Source: a virus. From it: a stretch of 64,000 nucleotides of DNA. Positions 60,601 to 64,000 of the stretch are shown here, piece after piece. Positions within the stretch are counted from its first letter, which is position 1. Each line of letters begins with the position of its first letter. Location of the stretch: the IMG/VR virus record IMGVR_UViG_3300046660_000219, positions 62,001 through 126,000 of that record; one strand, given 5' to 3'. The notes beneath the pieces are model-generated. The model saw only the letters and a program-made list of their open reading frames with translations, searched no databases and was not told the origin of the DNA. The translations under genes were made by a program, and so were the position numbers.

Positions 60601-60722
60601 GGGAAATTGTAGATTTCTCCGGCACCAGTCGGCGGAAAATAATCTCGGCCAAATAACCGGACACGGCGGGAGTTGGTGACGTTGTTATCGTCCTGATCGT
60701 TGCTCAAGATCGCCGTTTGCAT
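57624..60722 (-). CDS. Family A DNA polymerase with UDG-like N-terminal domain
   Basis: The protein is 1032 residues. Residues 50-205 resemble a family 4/5 uracil-DNA glycosylase fold (RLLIVYGFV, DWETVAIGYPI, PERILFLGAQAL), but catalytic residues look missing. Residues 240-420 are the 3'-5' exonuclease (DTEG 246-249, GAHLKYE 308-314, Y-D at 393-397). The palm has motif A QDFNANEVR (633-641), B RHQIKGVIFGTIYG (707-720), and C AVHDSQ (846-851). A basic Arg/Asn/Thr-rich tail of about 100 residues ends the chain. A similar UDG-polymerase fusion is known from phage SPO1, which has modified DNA. This is the replicative polymerase. Confidence 0.85.
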   Translation of the reverse strand: MQTAILSNDQDDNNVTNSRRVRLFGRDYFPPTGAGEIYNFPPVELRTFARGEHKRLLIVYGFVTNHDISKNELHTYKADLNDWGQPINTPSQTVDRMLDLAGYDDWETVAIGYPIHRVKSLTPTQRAVALAAFDRRLEKWIDSIKPERILFLGAQALHRDKPMIGRMFEFKGIKSIWTTCATHFTVNDETTSSLLGEVVEHARTLRRGKNRYTIVPPETSFVMVDTMPKVREMFAALAKVKTIALDTEGDNLNRIVNNLISVQIAVSRSKAYFLPFVHFESPWLEKERDEIRAMLKDFFENFKGKVIGAHLKYECIILRSVIGCRHLPFRMYDVAVGAWAHNENRKFYSATGLSAWALERLERDHGYTRPEDMLAKDQRSTMASQPLERIAPYGVLDVFTPWWIHELQLQRARDTGYTDFERYVIHAGEMPHVFASMEKRGIPVDIPYLLSLRLGDGPLRTALRENKQKLQASEAAQRANQILLRKRGAPTKTLWSTGTAQVFDIDKQDAQSILFFDVLGLQASVITKSGKPSVGKAFLKANSMVQEVADFMAYNEAKKVKTGFVDAFAKIMTRNPDAIATKRIRSSYGFINVLTGRSSSSEPNLQNIPQRGKLAKLVKRQFSAEYGKIIIKQDFNANEVRGYAIIPNDMVLAERFHNSIQLHKEFRVAGANMREAAMAKWKAEADIHIQNVELFFQKKVDKSDPLRHQIKGVIFGTIYGRAGPSLAQELGITVEEAEALQQLFFKKFPTGAAWIAKVHKDGMDNFYAVNIFGGRRHLDGYRHAAKRVHKAMDRRGPNSLIQGPLSQVGYIAINRFERMLFNFERELAKDHRIIAPLCQHIGTMNAVHDSQEQETPTILAPLTSYLAEHAATSAIARYFNNYGLDLNVDFEIEQEVGKNMAEMTTLDGSVQSWREHLLPLCDTPKDRKDLLHNIDIMWRLRKTELQRDLDDRKVARDKGELPKPSTRMLLRASDIAQLRMPDWRDLETNATNRSTGNRTEQQVERPNRDTAQRDARRTKRPSNRRRHVRRAA

Positions 60723-60781
60723 AGGACAGCACGCCCCGAAACTGTAGTGGTTATGTGGGTCCGTTGTGGACCAGACGCAAA

Positions 60782-60816
60782 GAAGGCCCCGCTACATTTT
60801 CAGCAACGGGGCCTTC
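60782..60816 (-). terminator. Terminator between acidic protein gene and polymerase gene
   Basis: Perfect 10-bp stem GAAGGCCCCG/CGGGGCCTTC, followed on the - strand by CTTTGCG. It separates the upstream gene from the polymerase. Confidence 0.78.
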
Positions 60817-60843
60817 GTAGTTACTCGCGAGTGCTAGAAAAGA

Positions 60844-61314
60844 CTAGCGACGACCACGCTTGGCCGGAGCCTTAGCAGCAGGCTTCGCGGCCGGCTTCTT
60901 AGCAGCCGGCTTTTTAGCGGGTTTAGCCGGAGCTGCACGACCGCGACCACGCGCCGGAGGAGCCTCATCCTCGTCTTCGTCGTCAGCATCGTAGTCTTCT
61001 TCATCGTCTTCCACGTCATCATCGTCGTCGTAGTCTTCTTCATCGCGCGGAGCAGCGCGACGACCACGACCACGCGCGGGCGGCTCGTCTTCTTCCTCTT
61101 CCTCTTCGTCGTCATACTCGCTGTCTTCCGCATCGTCAGCGTCGTCTTCATACCCTTCTTCATCGGCATCGTCGAGGCTGTCAGGACCTTCTTCATTGAA
61201 GCGATCGACAACCTGAGAAACGATAGTCAGATCATTCTCGGAAAGGGTTTCTAGACCAGCAATGATCGAAGCGATCAGGGCTTCGGTCGGCGACAGTTTC
61301 TTAGCTTTAGCCAT
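60844..61314 (-). CDS. Acidic protein with histone H1-like basic tail
   Basis: The protein is 156 residues; ATG 61314 follows AAGGGAC (a longer frame exists but has no site). Residues 1-45 are helical (LSPTEALIASIIAGLETLSE). Residues 50-110 alternate Glu/Asp blocks and GRGRR patches. Residues 115-156 are Ala/Lys/Pro repeats (PAKKPAAKKPAAK) ending KRGRR, like histone H1 tails. It probably binds DNA with an acidic domain that modulates binding. It may act in DNA condensation or host chromosome takeover. Confidence 0.6.
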   Translation of the reverse strand: MAKAKKLSPTEALIASIIAGLETLSENDLTIVSQVVDRFNEEGPDSLDDADEEGYEDDADDAEDSEYDDEEEEEEDEPPARGRGRRAAPRDEEDYDDDDDVEDDEEDYDADDEDEDEAPPARGRGRAAPAKPAKKPAAKKPAAKPAAKAPAKRGRR

Positions 61315-61416
61315 TAGTATAGTCCCTTGTTGACTACTTGTTGTAGTCTGTTGCGAAGAGGGTTGATCACAGTACCCGAAGGTCAAAATCAAGTCAAGAC
61401 CCTGGGGTACCGAGAT

Positions 61417-62967
61417 TTATTCGTCGGATAGATCGTCTGAAGTCTGCCCAACCTTCTTTTGGCGAGCAGCAGCCATCAGTTCTATCGTTTCTCGACGTTG
61501 TAGTTGCGAGAAGGCTTCCGCGCGCATACGAGGAATACGATCGAAACCATTTTCCTTGAGCGCTTTGGCGTACTTACCGCCAAATTTCTCAGCCAGCACG
61601 AAGGTTTTGAACTGCATCCACGTCATCAGTTCAAGGTGCTTGTGTTTAGGCAGCGTTACCTTAAATTTGAGGTGTCGCTTACCTTCAACTTGACCCGTAA
61701 CAACGAGGTAGCGCCACAGATCGAAGACTGGATCAATGCCACGGCCAAGACCGTCAGGATCGCCCGTCCAGATACGGCACCAATCTTTCAGAAACGGCTG
61801 ACCCGCCTTGTTCTTGACGTTGGTCAGGCCTTTGAAAGAATAGTAGTCATTACCACCGAGCGGATTAGGCTCGATGTTCAACGCACTACTTACCTTATCT
61901 TTCGCGAAGCTACCGGGAGCCCCGTCAACAGCACGTGTCCTAATCCATGTACGCTGCACAGATGATAGCTTGAGGACGTTGCCGCACGCTTCATATTCCG
62001 TGGGGCCGTGGGTGACACCCGGCTTGTCACGCAATGAATTAGCACTCACCAGCACCACGCCTTTACGACGGAAGCGACCGGCCACTAACGGTAGCATTTC
62101 TGCTAGCTTACGCGCCTTCTCCGACATACCTCCGCTGGAACCCAACTCACGCTCGTCAGCAGCGTCAGTGATCAACGCTGGCCACGAGTCCAAAGCCAAG
62201 CACAACTGCGGTTTGGTGTCTTCCGTCAAAAAGATAGCGTAGTCACGGTTAGACAACTTGGCGTCGGGCTTCACGCCACCTTTGCTCATGCCTTCAATTA
62301 GAGCTAGATGGTTCTTGTTACTCTTATCAAACCGGAGAACGAACGATTGAGCTACATCGTCCCAGATTTTGTCAGGCAACACCCGCATGGTGGCGCGCAG
62401 GAAGTTGAAATAGTTCTCCAGGATATTTTGGTCGTGGTAACGCAGACGCGACATGAGGGCGGCGTCGAAATCCTTCCCCATGGATTGCATCATTAGTTCG
62501 TGAGCAAGACTGTTCTCCGCGTCGTTGATACCGCTGCGGATGTTCTGCATGAGGGCTTCACCCAACGTGTGAGTGATAGTGGTCGTCTTGCCCGAACCTT
62601 CTGGCCCTACCATTTGGCAGATACCCAAAGGAACCCAACCGCCGCCGTGCAGGATGTCGATCATCAACGAGCCTGACGAGATACGGTCGAGAGTATGGAC
62701 GCCACCAACCATTTCGTACTTCTTGGCGGCGGTGTCGAATTCGAGATCCAACAAGTAGGCTAGATCATACTCGTTAGCGATGACAATAGAACTACCCTTG
62801 CCTGCCTTGGCGCTCACGTCATGCGCAACGACAGCGGGTAGATTACTACCCTTGTTAGCACGTCCGCGTGCGGTCTTGACCGGCGCAGCACGAGCCTTTG
62901 TAGGAGCCGGCTTGACCGGCTTAGCGGGTGCGGCCTTTTGGACCGCTTTGGTGGCTCTGCTAACCAT
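61417..62967 (-). CDS. RecA/UvsX-like recombinase
   Basis: The protein is 516 residues. Residues 1-50 are Ala/Lys/Pro-rich and disordered. The core holds GPEGSGKTT (121-129), CLALDSW (Walker B), SSGGMSEKARKLAE (RecA signature region), VVLVSANSL and GGDALKFS-like parts (EACGNVLKLSS). It forms filaments on ssDNA and drives strand exchange, feeding recombination-dependent replication with the SF2 helicase and SSB-like gene next to it. The C-terminal 130 residues are longer than in RecA. Confidence 0.88.
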   Translation of the reverse strand: MVSRATKAVQKAAPAKPVKPAPTKARAAPVKTARGRANKGSNLPAVVAHDVSAKAGKGSSIVIANEYDLAYLLDLEFDTAAKKYEMVGGVHTLDRISSGSLMIDILHGGGWVPLGICQMVGPEGSGKTTTITHTLGEALMQNIRSGINDAENSLAHELMMQSMGKDFDAALMSRLRYHDQNILENYFNFLRATMRVLPDKIWDDVAQSFVLRFDKSNKNHLALIEGMSKGGVKPDAKLSNRDYAIFLTEDTKPQLCLALDSWPALITDAADERELGSSGGMSEKARKLAEMLPLVAGRFRRKGVVLVSANSLRDKPGVTHGPTEYEACGNVLKLSSVQRTWIRTRAVDGAPGSFAKDKVSSALNIEPNPLGGNDYYSFKGLTNVKNKAGQPFLKDWCRIWTGDPDGLGRGIDPVFDLWRYLVVTGQVEGKRHLKFKVTLPKHKHLELMTWMQFKTFVLAEKFGGKYAKALKENGFDRIPRMRAEAFSQLQRRETIELMAAARQKKVGQTSDDLSDE

Positions 62968-62999
62968 GCACTATGATCCCCGAAAACAGTAAGAAGTAC

Positions 63000-63022
63000 C
63001 CGGAGGGCGTTGCGCCCTCCGG
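63000..63022 (-). terminator. Terminator between SSB-like and RecA-like genes
   Basis: Perfect 10-bp stem CCGGAGGGCG/CGCCCTCCGG with a 3-base loop. No T run on the - strand. Confidence 0.6.
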
Positions 63023-63040
63023 GCGGCGTCACTCACTCAA

Positions 63041-64000
63041 TTAGCGAGGGCGGCGCTTCTTCTGTTCCTCGCGACCAGCCGGACGCGTGATCGGTCGGCG
63101 CTCTTCACGCTCTTCGCGTTCAGGGCGGCGCGCGGGCGGGCGGCGTTCCACACGAGCCGCTACTTTTTCCGGAGGACGCTTGATCGGACGGCGAGCCTCC
63201 TCGCGCACAGGGCGCGTACGACGCGGAATAGTGTCCTCGTCAGTATCGGTATCATTATCGTCATCATCACGACGGCGACGTGCCGTACGCGAAGGGATGG
63301 CGTCGTCATCCGCGTCCGTGTCTTCGTCGTCTTCCGCATCGCGACCACGAATGGAGAACGATTCCTTCTTGGCGCGCTTCGGACGATCGTCGTCTTCGTC
63401 ACTACCTTTACCGAACTTGGCAACGTACGCCTTGTTCTTGGCCAGGGAGTCAGCGTATTCCGACAGGTCCAGATCGTCGAATTCTTTTGCGTTCGGATCG
63501 ATGATCGCGATCAGTTCACGAGCCCGCTTAGCCGCTGCTTTTTCCGAAGGAATAAGGGTAGTCAGCTTCCCTAGATCGTAAGTCAGGAATTGATCTTCAC
63601 CACCCTTGATGCTGAGCTTGCGCCAGAGCTTTTCAGCACGTTGGATAGTCCACATACCAGCAGGAGTACTGGCCTTCGGGTTCTTAGCGACGTCAACTGC
63701 ACGACCAAATACCGGATCGTACAGTTCCTTGATTTCGCCACGTTCGTTCTTGTTACCCTTTGTTAGAGTAGCCAGTGTCTCAGCCGCCATTGGCGGGAAA
63801 GCCCAAACGCGGCACGGCGTCCACGAAGCAGAGGCCATGTCTTTGAAACCGGTGCGTTGTTCTGCACGCGTCATCGGCGGCAGGCGACGCGGTTGCGAGT
63901 TCATCAACTGTTCATCGATGACGTTGCAGTAGAACGTGGCGCGGGCCGTATGGTTGATGTCGCAGAACGGGCAACGAGCCCCCTGGATAAGGGTATTCTC
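63041..64000 (-). CDS. ssDNA-binding protein, 5' end cut by window edge
   Basis: The frame is open to the right edge (320 codons visible), so the in-frame TTG near 63907 is not the start. Close to the edge is a CPFC pair with nearby His and Cys (RCPFCDINHTARATFYCNVID), resembling the zinc-bearing part of phage gp32-like proteins. The middle is mixed, and the last 120 residues are Asp/Glu/Arg-rich, as seen in SSB tails that bind replication partners, but here unusually rich in Arg/Pro. It lies next to the recombinase. Call is by motif and context. Confidence 0.65.
   Translation of the reverse strand, partial: ENTLIQGARCPFCDINHTARATFYCNVIDEQLMNSQPRRLPPMTRAEQRTGFKDMASASWTPCRVWAFPPMAAETLATLTKGNKNERGEIKELYDPVFGRAVDVAKNPKASTPAGMWTIQRAEKLWRKLSIKGGEDQFLTYDLGKLTTLIPSEKAAAKRARELIAIIDPNAKEFDDLDLSEYADSLAKNKAYVAKFGKGSDEDDDRPKRAKKESFSIRGRDAEDDEDTDADDDAIPSRTARRRRDDDDNDTDTDEDTIPRRTRPVREEARRPIKRPPEKVAARVERRPPARRPEREEREERRPITRPAGREEQKKRRPR

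Noticed and set aside
1-64000. CRISPR arrays, insertion sequences or transposase genes
   Set aside because: No regularly spaced direct repeats and no transposase motifs were seen; the only mobile gene recognised is the HNH endonuclease.

Overview
The window is 64 kb from the genome of a large contractile-tailed bacteriophage (myovirus morphotype) with coding density near 95%. A complete T4-like tail tube, sheath and baseplate set, a capsid gene, a large terminase subunit, and a phage replication block (family A polymerase, clamp-like protein, RecA, SF2 and DnaB-type helicases, ssDNA-binding protein) identify it. A two-component spanin pair implies a Gram-negative host. Nothing in the sequence fixes the host genus. 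The genome is probably much longer than the window: no portal, prohead protease, neck or primase gene is recognisable, and genes are cut at both edges.

Layout. Bases 1-30.5 kb run on the + strand and hold the virion and lysis genes: an SGNH hydrolase (cut by the left edge), an acidic Zn-finger protein that may be a prohead core/scaffold, a probable decoration protein, major capsid protein, small connector-like proteins, tail sheath, tail tube and tube paralogues, a gp26-like hub assembly protein, a tape-measure-like protein with an embedded lysozyme-type domain, then the baseplate genes (gp48/54-, gp53-, gp27-, gp5-, gp25-, gp6-like), fibre and adhesion genes including a second SGNH hydrolase and an Ig-like protein, a chitosanase-type endolysin and a probable holin. 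A symmetric hairpin terminator at 30.54 kb separates these from the right arm.

Bases 30.6-64 kb run entirely on the - strand. From the right edge inward come replication and recombination genes (63-49 kb), the large terminase (49-46.7 kb), a tRNA cluster containing an HNH endonuclease between two tRNA half-genes (46.5-45.1 kb), and 45-30.6 kb of small, tightly packed accessory genes, many with ATGA or TAATG overlaps. The accessory block encodes a KcsA-like potassium channel, a NADAR (YbiA-like) ADP-ribose glycosidase, a 2H-phosphoesterase-like protein, a SPOUT RNA methyltransferase, a PPP-family phosphatase, a membrane-anchored PadR-type regulator, spanins and several membrane proteins. An orphan Xre/MbcA/ParS-type antitoxin-like gene lies in the replication block. 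Several of these fit roles in taking over the host or countering its defences.

The most unusual signals are: (1) a degenerate heptamer TACYNTT (complement AANRGTA) that recurs several times more often than chance predicts across both arms, in genes, in intergenic DNA and at many start sites; (2) a short peptide module (LTRPDG-type octapeptides closed by an IR-type cap) shared by three otherwise unrelated virion genes; (3) the phage potassium channel; (4) the interrupted tRNA with its HNH gene and a hairpin over that gene's ribosome binding site; and (5) a group of genes resembling known anti-defence functions.
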